Shown here: piece after piece, positions 7,674-17,376 of the stretch
Layout: the number at the start of each line of letters is the position of its first letter
Numbering within the stretch: the first letter of the stretch is position 1
DNA from: Thiobacillus sp.
Lineage (GTDB): Bacteria > Pseudomonadota > Gammaproteobacteria > Burkholderiales > Thiobacillaceae
Reading direction: 5' to 3'
Assembly: GCF_024708915.1 (NCBI RefSeq)
Contig: NZ_JANJXQ010000025.1
Location: 1 to 17,376 of the forward strand
Length of the DNA stretch: 17,376 nucleotides
The notes under the pieces: model-generated
What the model was told of the DNA's origin: nothing
The model's database searches: none
The model's input: the letters and a program-made list of their open reading frames with translations, nothing else
Program-made: the position numbers and the translations under genes

Positions 7674-8045
7674 TCAGTACTTCGCCCCCTGGTCGATCCA
7701 GGCGCCAATCAAGCGTGCGTTCTCTTCCGATAGTATGGGCCCGCCGTGCGGCATGCGGATCGACGGGTCGAGCTGGCCGGATACCACCCGGTGCAGGGTG
7801 CTGCTCAAACTGGAGCCCGGGCGCACCACCGGGTTGAGCCTGGCGCCCTTCATCAGCGCTTCATAGCTGTCGAGACGCAGGCCGGACTGTTCATATCCCG
7901 GTTTGCCGGGCACATGGCACGACACACAATGGGTATCGAGAATCGGTTTGATGCGGGCCTGATAGGTCAGCGGCCGGTCATCGCTGCAGCCCGTGTGCAA
8001 TACGACAGCAAGGACGGAGAAGGCGGAAAGTGCTGTGCGTTTCAT
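7674..8045 (-). CDS. small exported c-type cytochrome (probable lipoprotein)
   Basis: A 123-residue exported haem protein. A positively charged start (MKRT) and a hydrophobic stretch (LSAFSVLAVVLHTG) end at C20, which may be lipidated, although the residue at -3 is His rather than the usual Leu. The mature part carries one haem c attachment site, CVSCH (40-44), and a likely distal ligand M98 in SIRMPHGGP. The pattern of YQARIKPILDTHCVSCH, SGLRLDSYEALMKG and LIGAWIDQGAKY matches the planctomycete-type cytochrome c domain (PSCyt1) found in single-haem periplasmic proteins across many phyla. The ATG at 8045-8043 has an AGGAG site seven bases upstream. It follows acnA on the same strand after 109 bases and converges with the GGDEF-EAL gene. 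The electron partner is unknown. Confidence 0.83.
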   Translation of the reverse strand: MKRTALSAFSVLAVVLHTGCSDDRPLTYQARIKPILDTHCVSCHVPGKPGYEQSGLRLDSYEALMKGARLNPVVRPGSSLSSTLHRVVSGQLDPSIRMPHGGPILSEENARLIGAWIDQGAKY

Positions 8046-8080
8046 GGGCGGCTCCTGCGCAGGTCCAACGGGTAAGGATT

Positions 8081-8105
8081 CACGGCGCGAACCGGGTGAG
8101 CCGTG
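8081..8105 (-). terminator. possible weak terminator hairpin between acnA and the cytochrome gene
   Basis: CACGGC (8081-8086) and GCCGTG (8100-8105) form a perfect 6-bp stem with a 13-base loop in the 109-base gap after acnA. There is no clear U tract on the minus strand, so termination efficiency is doubtful. It could equally be a chance repeat in GC-rich DNA. Confidence 0.22.
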
Positions 8106-8154
8106 CGCGCCAGCGACCCATTCATGGCGCCGCTGGCATTGAAGACCCGCAGGC

Positions 8155-10812
<2,658 letters not shown>

Positions 10813-10863
10813 GATGGGGTGACTCGTAAAAATGATGGGTGGTGAAAATGGCCGGAAGACAGA

Positions 10864-10869
10864 ATTTTA
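10864..10869 (-). promoter_or_regulatory. possible acnA promoter -10 (TAAAAT)
   Basis: Read on the minus strand, GGTAAAATTC contains TAAAAT, five of six matches to the sigma70 -10 box, about 50 bases before the acnA ATG. No good -35 hexamer is visible 16-18 bases upstream, so this is tentative. Confidence 0.28.
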
Positions 10870-10908
10870 CCGGAAGCGATCGCGCATGGACGGGCCTGCG
10901 GGTATGCC

Positions 10909-11259
10909 TTACAGACGAATGCCGAACAGGCTCAGCAGCTTGATCGTACCGAGATAGGCCAGCGCGGTCGCGGCGCTTGAAACGGCCAGGCTGAACCAGA
11001 ACCCCCAGCCGCTGCGCAGCAGAATGGGCAGCAGCACGAACAGCAGCAGCGAGGGCAGCACCAGCCAGAAAATGCTGCCCGACAGCGCGGCGACCTCCTG
11101 CACGTCGCCGGTATCGAGGTAAAGCCAGACGAACGCAAGCAGCGACGTGAGCGGCAGGGAGGCCAGCGCCGCCGCCCAGAAGGTGCTGCGCTTGGCCACT
11201 TCGGCAATGGCGACGAGGATCAGCGCGGACAGGCCGATCTTGAGTGCGTATTGCCCCAT
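10909..11259 (-). CDS. DUF3147 family membrane protein
   Basis: A 116-residue integral membrane protein of the DUF3147 type, with no known activity. Four hydrophobic segments are visible: about residues 5-22, 28-47 ([20 protein letters not shown]), 58-82 ([22 protein letters not shown]) and 88-112. The ASLPLTS and WLYLDTGD segments are typical of the family. It begins at ATG 11259-11257, 10 bases after the end of lysS, and shares its strand, so it is probably the last gene of the antitoxin-toxin-lysS operon. The next gene, acnA, has a longer spacer. Confidence 0.72.
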   Translation of the reverse strand: MGQYALKIGLSALILVAIAEVAKRSTFWAAALASLPLTSLLAFVWLYLDTGDVQEVAALSGSIFWLVLPSLLLFVLLPILLRSGWGFWFSLAVSSAATALAYLGTIKLLSLFGIRL

Positions 11260-11269
11260 GGCCGCGGGA

Positions 11270-12775
11270 TTAGCCTTCCCGCCGCATCTGCGGGAACAGG
11301 ATCACGTCGCGGATGCTCGGCGAATCGGTCAAGAGCATCACCAGCCGGTCGATGCCGATGCCGCAGCCGCCGGTGGGCGGCAGGCCGTGTTCCAGCGCGC
11401 GGATGAAGTCGGCGTCGTAGTGCATCGCCTCCTCGTCGCCGGCTTCCTTGGCCCGCACCTGTTCCATAAAACGCTCGGCCTGGTCCTCGGCGTCGTTCAG
11501 CTCGGAGAAGCCGTTGGCCATCTCGCGCCCGGTGATGAACAGCTCGAAGCGTTCGGTGATGTCGGGCTGGGTGTCCGAGCGGCGCGCCAGCGGCGAGACT
11601 TCGGCCGGGTAGTCGATGATGAAGGAGGGCTGCACCAGCAGCGCTTCGGTGGTCTCTTCGAAGAACGAAAGCTGCAGTCCGCCGATGCCGTCCTGCGCGC
11701 GGTACTTGGCCTTCATCGCGGCGAACTGCGCGAGCAGCCAGTCGCGGTCGTTCAACTGTTCGACCGTGTACTGGGGATTGTATTTGCGGATCGCCTCGAC
11801 GATGGTGAGGCGGTCGAACGGCTTGCCGAGTTCGATTTCGTTGCCCTGATAGGCAACCGTGGTGGAACCGGTAGCGGCGACGGCGGTGTGGCGGATCAGC
11901 GCTTCGGTGTAGTCCATCAGGTAGCGGTAATCGCGGTAGGCCTCGTAGAACTCCATCATGGTGAACTCGGGGTTGTGCCGGGTGCTCAAGCCTTCGTTGC
12001 GGAAGTTGCGGTTGATCTCGAACACCTTCTCGAAGCCGCCGACCACCAGCCGCTTGAGATACAGCTCAGGCGCGATGCGCAGGAACAGCTCCATGTCGAG
12101 CGCGTTGTGGTGGGTGGCGAAGGGCTTGGCCGCGGCGCCGCCGGGGATCGGGTGCATCATCGGCGTTTCCACTTCGAGAAAGCCATGCCCGGTCATGAAC
12201 TCGCGGATCGCCTGGATGATCTTCGAGCGGCGCATGAAGGTCTCGCGCGCGGCTTCGCTGGTGATGAGGTCGAGGTAGCGCTGGCGGTATTTCTGTTCCT
12301 GGTCGGCCAGCCCGTGGAACTTCTCCGGCAGCGGACGCAGCGCCTTCGACAGCAGGCGGATCGATTTGGCCTGGATGGTCAGCTCGCCCTTGTTGGTCTT
12401 GAACAGTGTACCGGTCACGCCGATGAAATCGCCCAGATCCCAGTGCTTGAACGCCTCGTGCGATTCGCTTCCGGTGAGGTCGTTCGACACGTAGACCTGG
12501 ATGCGCCCGCTCATGTCCTGCAGGGTGGCGAAGCTCGCCTTGCCCATCACCCGCTTCAGCATCATGCGGCCGGCGAGCTGTACCTGCACCGCTTCGGCTT
12601 CCAGCGCTTCCTTGCTCTTGTCGCCGTGGGCGGCGGCCAGCTTGCCGGCATAGTCGCGGCGCTCGAAGTCGTTGGGGAAGGCGACGCCGGCCTCGCGGAT
12701 CGCGGCGAGCTTGGCGCGGCGCTCGGCGATGATCTGGTTCTCGTCGAGGGCGGGGGCGGAGGTTTCGTTGTTCAT
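11270..12775 (-). CDS. lysS: lysyl-tRNA synthetase, class II
   Basis: A 501-residue enzyme that charges tRNA-Lys with lysine. An N-terminal OB-fold anticodon-binding domain (about residues 60-150, with [19 protein letters not shown]) precedes the class II catalytic core. Motif 1 lies around [24 protein letters not shown], motif 2 is [23 protein letters not shown] and motif 3 is [15 protein letters not shown] followed by SIRDVILFP. Start choice: ATG 12775 gives [20 protein letters not shown], which fits the usual N-terminus. The in-frame ATG at 12790 adds five residues and overlaps the stop of the PIN toxin gene as ATGA. Neither has a Shine-Dalgarno sequence, so translation may depend on coupling to the toxin gene. 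The DUF3147 gene follows after 10 bases. Confidence 0.96.
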   Translation of the reverse strand: MNNETSAPALDENQIIAERRAKLAAIREAGVAFPNDFERRDYAGKLAAAHGDKSKEALEAEAVQVQLAGRMMLKRVMGKASFATLQDMSGRIQVYVSNDLTGSESHEAFKHWDLGDFIGVTGTLFKTNKGELTIQAKSIRLLSKALRPLPEKFHGLADQEQKYRQRYLDLITSEAARETFMRRSKIIQAIREFMTGHGFLEVETPMMHPIPGGAAAKPFATHHNALDMELFLRIAPELYLKRLVVGGFEKVFEINRNFRNEGLSTRHNPEFTMMEFYEAYRDYRYLMDYTEALIRHTAVAATGSTTVAYQGNEIELGKPFDRLTIVEAIRKYNPQYTVEQLNDRDWLLAQFAAMKAKYRAQDGIGGLQLSFFEETTEALLVQPSFIIDYPAEVSPLARRSDTQPDITERFELFITGREMANGFSELNDAEDQAERFMEQVRAKEAGDEEAMHYDADFIRALEHGLPPTGGCGIGIDRLVMLLTDSPSIRDVILFPQMRREG

Positions 12776-12786
12776 GGTAGGCAAGG

Positions 12787-13224
12787 TCATACAAAAAAAG
12801 TGTCTGCTGCGAGATTGAGTTGGTTTGCCGCATCCGCCATCACGCGGTCGGCGGTGGCGAGGCGGGCAACGCCGGCATTGCGTGCGGCGGTCAGATGGAT
12901 GGCGTCGAGCGTGCGCAAGGGTACCGGCTTGACACTGTCGAGCACGCGCAATGCGTCGATCAGCAAGGTGTCGTCGAACGGCACGATGCGAAAATAGCTC
13001 TCAGCCAGGTGGCGGGTGAACTCGGTGCGTGCAAGGTTCAGGTAATCGTCGGTGATCTGTCCCGTGCGCAGCCGACGCGCCATGGCGCAATGCCATTCCA
13101 GCATGCTGAGCCGGCTGATGACGAGCCCATCGATCTCCGCGACGAGCCGCTCCACTTCGGTGGAAAACGCCTCGGCCACGTAAAGCTTGATGAGTGCGCT
13201 GGTGTCGAGATAAACCTCAGTCAC
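12787..13224 (-). CDS. PIN-domain ribonuclease toxin (VapC family)
   Basis: A 145-residue PIN-domain protein, the toxin of a type II toxin-antitoxin pair. It would cut RNA, in known VapC proteins usually tRNA or rRNA, using a metal held by acidic residues. The quartet is visible: D7 in [13 protein letters not shown]43 in [10 protein letters not shown]107 in [14 protein letters not shown] and D126 in LATADRVMA. The start is GTG 13224-13222, which overlaps the antitoxin stop by 8 bases, the usual arrangement. Its own stop overlaps a possible lysS start as ATGA. A run of seven Ts near the 3' end (within GACACTTTTTTTGTATGA) could allow slippage but is in frame as it stands. The catalytic acidic residues appear intact, so it is probably active. 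Confidence 0.9.
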   Translation of the reverse strand: MTEVYLDTSALIKLYVAEAFSTEVERLVAEIDGLVISRLSMLEWHCAMARRLRTGQITDDYLNLARTEFTRHLAESYFRIVPFDDTLLIDALRVLDSVKPVPLRTLDAIHLTAARNAGVARLATADRVMADAANQLNLAADTFFV

Positions 13225-13456
13225 GCGCGTCCCGATCTTCTCGGATCAACACCTCGCTGGGGATCTCCTGATACGGTGACTGGTCGCGCAGCCATTTGAG
13301 CGACGGCAGCTTGCGCGCAGGCGTGGCAGGCGTGACGGGCAGAATCCGCGCCACCGGTTCGCCGCGATTCATCACCAGCACTTCGTCGGCGTCGGCGAAC
13401 ATCTGGTCGGGGTGCGACAGGCCTTCGCGGGCTTCGCGAACGGTCAGGGTTTTCAT
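13217..13456 (-). CDS. Phd/YefM-type antitoxin paired with the PIN toxin
   Basis: A 79-residue antitoxin. The N-terminus MKTLTVREAREGLSHPDQ and the core DEVLVMNRGEPVARILPV resemble the DNA-binding/dimer domain of the Phd/prevent-host-death family. The C-terminal part (LPSLKWLRDQSPYQE and the charged end) is the expected toxin-binding tail. The start at ATG 13456 is chosen because GGAGG (complement of 13463-13467) lies six bases upstream; an upstream in-frame start at 13489 would lie within the promoter. It overlaps the toxin start by 8 bases. Expression is probably autoregulated through paired GTGACACA repeats around a TATAAT box at 13481-13508. It is divergent from recQ. Confidence 0.82.
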   Translation of the reverse strand: MKTLTVREAREGLSHPDQMFADADEVLVMNRGEPVARILPVTPATPARKLPSLKWLRDQSPYQEIPSEVLIREDRDARD

Positions 13457-13480
13457 GGAAAGCCTCCAAAGGGGCAAAAC

Positions 13481-13508
13481 GTGACACAATTATAGCCAAT
13501 GTGACACA
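13481..13508 (-). promoter_or_regulatory. antitoxin promoter with paired operator repeats
   Basis: GTGACACA occurs at 13481-13488 and again at 13501-13508, exactly 20 bp apart (two helical turns). Each copy contains the odd palindrome GTG-A-CAC. Between them, read on the minus strand, is a perfect TATAAT -10 box (13494 to 13489) with a predicted start near 13482, about 15 bases before the antitoxin GGAGG site. This is the layout expected for an operator that Phd-type antitoxin dimers bind to repress their own operon. The -35 region is weak (GGCAAG/TGGCAA). The same DNA is the leader region of divergent recQ. Confidence 0.6.
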
Positions 13509-13530
13509 TCGCTTGCCAGACGTATTTTTC

Positions 13531-15324
<1,794 letters not shown>

Positions 15325-15346
15325 GCAGGTTCTTCCGTATACCGCC

Positions 15347-15375
15347 TTGACCGCTGTAAACATATTGTTTATGGT
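15347..15375 (+). promoter_or_regulatory. higBA promoter with embedded palindromic operator
   Basis: A -35 box TTGACC (15347-15352), a 17-bp spacer and a -10 box TATGGT (15370-15375) make a good sigma70 promoter. The spacer and the first two bases of the -10 hold the perfect palindrome TAAACA-TAT-TGTTTA (15357-15371), a likely HigA operator. Binding there would block RNA polymerase. The predicted transcription start (about 15381-15383) coincides with the GTG start of the toxin gene at 15382, so the message may be leaderless. There is no Shine-Dalgarno sequence before higB. Confidence 0.62.
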
Positions 15376-15381
15376 GGTCGT

Positions 15382-15663
15382 GTGATTCAAACTTTCGCCA
15401 ACCCGGAAACCGAGCAATTCTTTGCAACCGGCAAGTCTCGTCGGTTGCCGACAGAAATCCTGAAACGGGCGGCCATGCGTTTGAGTCAGCTTCACGCCGC
15501 CACGCGCGTCGAGGATTTGCGCCTGCCGCCATCCAACCAGCTTGAAAAGCTATCGGGTGACCGCGAGGGCCAATGGAGCATACGCATCAATGGCCAATGG
15601 CGCGTGTGTTTCAGGTTCGAGGGTGACCATGTCTTCGATGTTGAAATCGTTGATTACCATTGA
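15382..15663 (+). CDS. higB: HigB-type mRNA interferase toxin
   Basis: A 93-residue toxin of the RelE/HigB superfamily, expected to cleave mRNA on the ribosome. It has the compact HigB plan: MIQTFANPETEQFFATG at the start, a helix with EILKRAAMRLSQLHAATRVEDLRLPPSNQLEKLSGDREG, then strands QWSIRINGQWRVCFRFEGDHVFDVEIVDYH. The short loop PPSNQLEKLSGDREGQWSIRING and the final DYH ending with histidine are typical of HigB/GraT proteins. The GTG start at 15382 is the only in-frame start giving the normal length. The toxin gene precedes the antitoxin gene, the reverse of most type II pairs but usual for hig. The stop at 15661-15663 is nine bases before higA. Confidence 0.9.
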   Translation: MIQTFANPETEQFFATGKSRRLPTEILKRAAMRLSQLHAATRVEDLRLPPSNQLEKLSGDREGQWSIRINGQWRVCFRFEGDHVFDVEIVDYH

Positions 15664-15672
15664 GGAAATGCC

Positions 15673-15969
15673 ATGACCAAAAACGGATTGCCCAGCATCC
15701 ATCCCGGGGAGTTTCTGGCCGAGATACTGGAAGGCCTGGGCATGTCGCAGGCCGAGTTCGCACGGGCGATCGACGTTTCGCCCATGCGCATATCGCACGT
15801 CATCAAGGGATCGCGTCCGGTCACGGCGGAGCTGGCCCTGCTGTTCGGCCGTGCGTTCGACCAGACGCCGCAATACTGGCTGAATCTACAGGCCGACTAC
15901 GACCTCAAGACAGCCGAGGCGAGCATGGGCGAGCGATTGAGGGCCATTCATGCGGTGGCGCATGCTTGA
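15673..15969 (+). CDS. higA: HigA antitoxin (XRE-type HTH)
   Basis: A 98-residue DNA-binding antitoxin of the HigA family. It begins LPSIHPGEFLAEILEGLGMSQ, the signature of the family, continues with the helix-turn-helix QAEFARAIDVSPMRISHVIKGSRPV (about residues 28-52) and ends in the family motif FGRAFDQTPQYWLNLQADYDL. It should neutralise HigB and repress the higBA promoter at the palindrome upstream. The GAGGA site at 15662-15666 is well placed for ATG 15673. It lies nine bases downstream of higB and is clearly cotranscribed. Confidence 0.93.
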   Translation: MTKNGLPSIHPGEFLAEILEGLGMSQAEFARAIDVSPMRISHVIKGSRPVTAELALLFGRAFDQTPQYWLNLQADYDLKTAEASMGERLRAIHAVAHA

Positions 15970-16058
15970 GAGAGAAAGCAGTATGGTGTCTGCCCCTATT
16001 TCTGTGACCTCGAAGCTGACCGCTTTAGTAATGCGCCGACCCGCCGCGCGGGCGTAAC

Positions 16059-16100
16059 TGGACGACGAACCCTGTCGCGCAGTATGCTGCACAGTATTCT
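16059..16100 (+). promoter_or_regulatory. possible promoter/operator of the Phd-RelE module
   Basis: In the 156-base gap after higA, TGGACG (16059-16064) and TATGCT (16083-16088) form a weak promoter with an 18-base spacer. The hexamer CAGTAT occurs at 16080-16085 and 16092-16097, overlapping the candidate -10, with a further CAGTAT at 15979-15984. Repeats near the start are typical of antitoxin-regulated promoters, but each element is short, so this is tentative. Confidence 0.3.
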
Positions 16101-16125
16101 GTCATCCCCCACCAAGGAGTTGGCC

Positions 16126-16467
16126 ATGGGATTTTCTGCAGGCGATATCGTGCCATTCACCCAGGCGCGCGCCAATCTCTCCGAACTGGCTGATCAGGCC
16201 AAGGCCGGCGCCGAAAAAATCATCACCAAAAATGGCGAGAGTTACGTCGCCCTGATCGACGCCGACCGGCTGGACTACTACCACCGGCTGGAACGCGAGC
16301 GCATCCATTTGCTGCTGATCGACGATGCGAGCCGCGGCCTGGCCGACATTGCCGCCGGACGGACCTTCGAGGCCGATAGCGCCATCGCGCAGTTGCAAAA
16401 ACGCCGGGGCGCGGCCGCTCCCGCCAAATCATCCAGCGCCGGCAAGCCCGTCCGGAAGCGTGGCTGA
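16126..16467 (+). CDS. Phd/YefM-type antitoxin of the third toxin-antitoxin module
   Basis: A 113-residue antitoxin. The N-terminus VPFTQARANLSELADQAKAGAEKIITKNGESYVALIDADRLDYYHRLE is the Phd/prevent-host-death pattern (residues about 9-55), with a helical middle and a low-complexity, basic tail (QKRRGAAAPAKSSSAGKPVRKRG). The ATG at 16126 has AAGGAG at 16114-16119; the longer frame starting at 16084 lies within the leader. Its stop overlaps the toxin gene GTG by 8 bases. The role is to bind the downstream RelE/ParE-type toxin and repress the operon. The basic tail is unusual for a toxin-binding domain and may bind nucleic acid. Confidence 0.85.
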   Translation: MGFSAGDIVPFTQARANLSELADQAKAGAEKIITKNGESYVALIDADRLDYYHRLERERIHLLLIDDASRGLADIAAGRTFEADSAIAQLQKRRGAAAPAKSSSAGKPVRKRG

Positions 16468-16843
16468 GCACCTGTTCCGGGTCGAACTGACCGCCAGCTT
16501 TCTGGAACGCCTCGACGCCGTCGAAGCCTTCCTGCTGGAAGCCGACGCGGGTCCCGCCTTTGAAGACCTGCTGGACGCGTTGCGTGCCTCGGTCATTCCG
16601 AACCTGAGCCGCTATCCACGCATCGGCCGGCGCTATCTGGACAGCCCGCCGCAATCAGCCGAAGCGCTGGCCCAACTCGCCGCGCTGCCAGCTGGCAGCG
16701 CCCAGACTTTGCGCGAATACCAGCACGGCGACTACCTGATGCTCTACGCGGCCATGGAGGCCGACGTCACCGTGTACCTGCTGTCCGTCCGGCATCACCG
16801 CCAGCTTTCGTTCGACTTTTCTCGGCTGTGGCCCGGGGCGTGA
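16460..16843 (+). CDS. RelE/ParE-family toxin
   Basis: A 127-residue toxin partner of the preceding Phd-type gene. The start is GTG 16460, giving MAEHLFRVELTASFLERLDAVEAFL, the RelE/ParE N-terminal strand-helix. The C-terminal half has LREYQHGDYLMLYAAMEADVTVYLLSVRHHRQLSFDF, the strand pair common to RelE/ParE proteins. It is longer than a usual RelE (about 90-100 residues) because of an insertion around 65-80 rich in A, L and Q. Target class is therefore uncertain: mRNA cleavage (RelE) or gyrase inhibition (ParE). It overlaps the antitoxin gene by 8 bases. Confidence 0.82.
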   Translation: MAEHLFRVELTASFLERLDAVEAFLLEADAGPAFEDLLDALRASVIPNLSRYPRIGRRYLDSPPQSAEALAQLAALPAGSAQTLREYQHGDYLMLYAAMEADVTVYLLSVRHHRQLSFDFSRLWPGA

Positions 16844-17178
16844 TGGCCACCGCATAGAGGGTGTCTGAACGGACACTGTTACCTTGCAGCTTCGGTTGGT
16901 CTGTAGCTTGACTTCCCTCCGGTTGTTGTCAAAAATGCCAACATGAAGGCCGAACTGCTCAAGCAGCACCGCCAGAAAATAGAAAATACGGGGTCTTCCC
17001 TCTTGCCATACCTGCCGTCTAACCTGCCAAACCCAGGTGGCAGCTTTGGACCATACATGAGGCGCTGACGCGGTTTTGCCTGAGCTTCCGCTTCGGCCGA
17101 GCAGCGGCCATCCGCCGCCACCACTCTAACCGACTTCTGAATCCTCTGCTGACCTTCGGATTTCGACCTTCGGCTTGG
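16844..17178. other. 335-base stretch without a convincing gene
   Basis: Neither strand holds an ORF with protein-like composition, homology I recognise or a ribosome binding site; the short ORFs here are Arg/Ala/Ser rich and shadow-like. A 5-bp hairpin, GTGTC (16861-16865) with GACAC (16872-16876), lies just after the toxin gene and could be a weak terminator. GACCTTCGG occurs twice (17151-17159 and 17165-17173). Confidence 0.5.
16861..16876 (+). terminator. possible weak terminator after the third toxin gene
   Basis: GTGTC-TGAACG-GACAC forms a 5-bp stem with a 6-base loop 17 bases after the toxin stop codon, followed by only TGTT. The stem is short and the tail poor, so it is a weak candidate. 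Confidence 0.25.
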
Positions 17179-17376
17179 TTATTCGCCTTGCGCACCGCCG
17201 CCTGCTTGAAAAAGCCGTCTGCCGTCGCGCGCCAGCAACGCCGATCCGTACGCGGCTTCGGTGTGCGCCGCACGTGAAACCGCTACGCCCAATAAGCGCT
17301 CGCGAATCCGGGTCCACGCCGGGTTCTTCGCACCGCCGCCTGCGGTCTCGACCCGCGTGACGGGCGTGGCGCCGAG
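17179..17376 (-). CDS. FGGY-family carbohydrate kinase, C-terminal fragment
   Basis: An open frame enters from beyond the right edge and ends at TAA (17181-17179), giving 65 residues. It reads TPVTRVETAGGGAKNPAWTRIRERLLGV, then AAHTEAAYGSALLARDG. This is the ATP-binding end of FGGY kinases (xylulokinase, ribulokinase, glycerol kinase relatives), with the GGGAKNxxW loop and the EAAYGSALLA helix. The substrate sugar cannot be decided from this part. The frame has no start codon inside the window because the gene starts outside it. The last 15 residues repeat the AGGGA string: a 15-base direct repeat, CGCACCGCCGCCTGC, occurs at 17191-17205 and 17329-17343. The FGGY assignment rests on motif recognition. 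Confidence 0.78.
   Translation of the reverse strand, partial: LGATPVTRVETAGGGAKNPAWTRIRERLLGVAVSRAAHTEAAYGSALLARDGRRLFQAGGGAQGE

Noticed and set aside
12791..12805. Run of seven Ts near the PIN toxin end as a phase-variable tract
   Set aside because: The tract is short, in frame as written and near the end of the gene; no evidence of slippage.
11147..12997. 616-aa open frame on + opposite lysS
   Set aside because: Antisense shadow of lysS and its flanks, common in GC-rich genomes; no domain or start signal.
17017..17023. GTCTAAC as a possible integron attC core
   Set aside because: It fits RYYYAAC, but I found no matching GTTRRRY partner at suitable spacing and no integrase, so a cassette array cannot be supported.

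Overview
The window is a GC-rich bacterial chromosome segment. It is probably from a betaproteobacterium, perhaps a Thiobacillus/Sulfuricella-like lineage. That placement is inferred from GC content, gene content and the style of the predicted proteins (AcnA, LysS, CnoX-like, FIST and MASE1-GGDEF-EAL); no 16S or other marker is present. Genes are tightly packed on both strands. I see no tRNA, rRNA, CRISPR array, insertion sequence or phage gene.

Layout, left to right. (1) 1-655: the 3' end of an EamA/DMT permease, then a SpoIIAA-like STAS-fold protein, both on +. (2) 567-3219, minus strand: an apparently coupled operon of proline iminopeptidase, a CnoX-like thioredoxin/TPR protein and a DUF3025 protein. 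Consecutive genes overlap by 1-4 bases, and the last gene converges into the STAS gene. (3) 3417-7514, plus strand: a small orphan Rossmann protein, then a signalling unit of a FIST-domain sensor protein, an 87-aa protein of unknown function and a membrane MASE1-GGDEF-EAL cyclic-di-GMP enzyme. (4) 7674-10812, minus strand: a small exported haem c protein and aconitase AcnA. (5) 10909-13456, minus strand: a Phd-type antitoxin, a PIN-domain (VapC) toxin, lysyl-tRNA synthetase and a DUF3147 membrane protein, with 4-8 base overlaps between the first three. (6) 13531-15324: RecQ helicase, divergent from the antitoxin. (7) 15382-16843, plus strand: two more type II toxin-antitoxin modules, HigBA and a Phd/RelE-ParE pair. 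(8) 16844-17178 has no convincing gene. (9) 17179-17376, minus strand: the C-terminus of an FGGY carbohydrate kinase whose start lies beyond the window.

The most interesting stretch is 12.8-16.8 kb. Three different type II toxin-antitoxin modules flank recQ there, and one is fused by overlapping codons to the essential gene lysS. Two of them have clear candidate operators. A pair of GTGACACA repeats exactly 20 bp apart brackets a TATAAT box in the recQ/antitoxin divergent region. A perfect TAAACA-TAT-TGTTTA palindrome sits inside the higBA promoter, whose predicted start point falls on the higB GTG codon. None of the gene families is new, but the wiring of toxin-antitoxin control to recQ and lysS is worth testing. 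The second point of interest is the FIST/small protein/MASE1-GGDEF-EAL unit as a possible ligand-to-c-di-GMP pathway.
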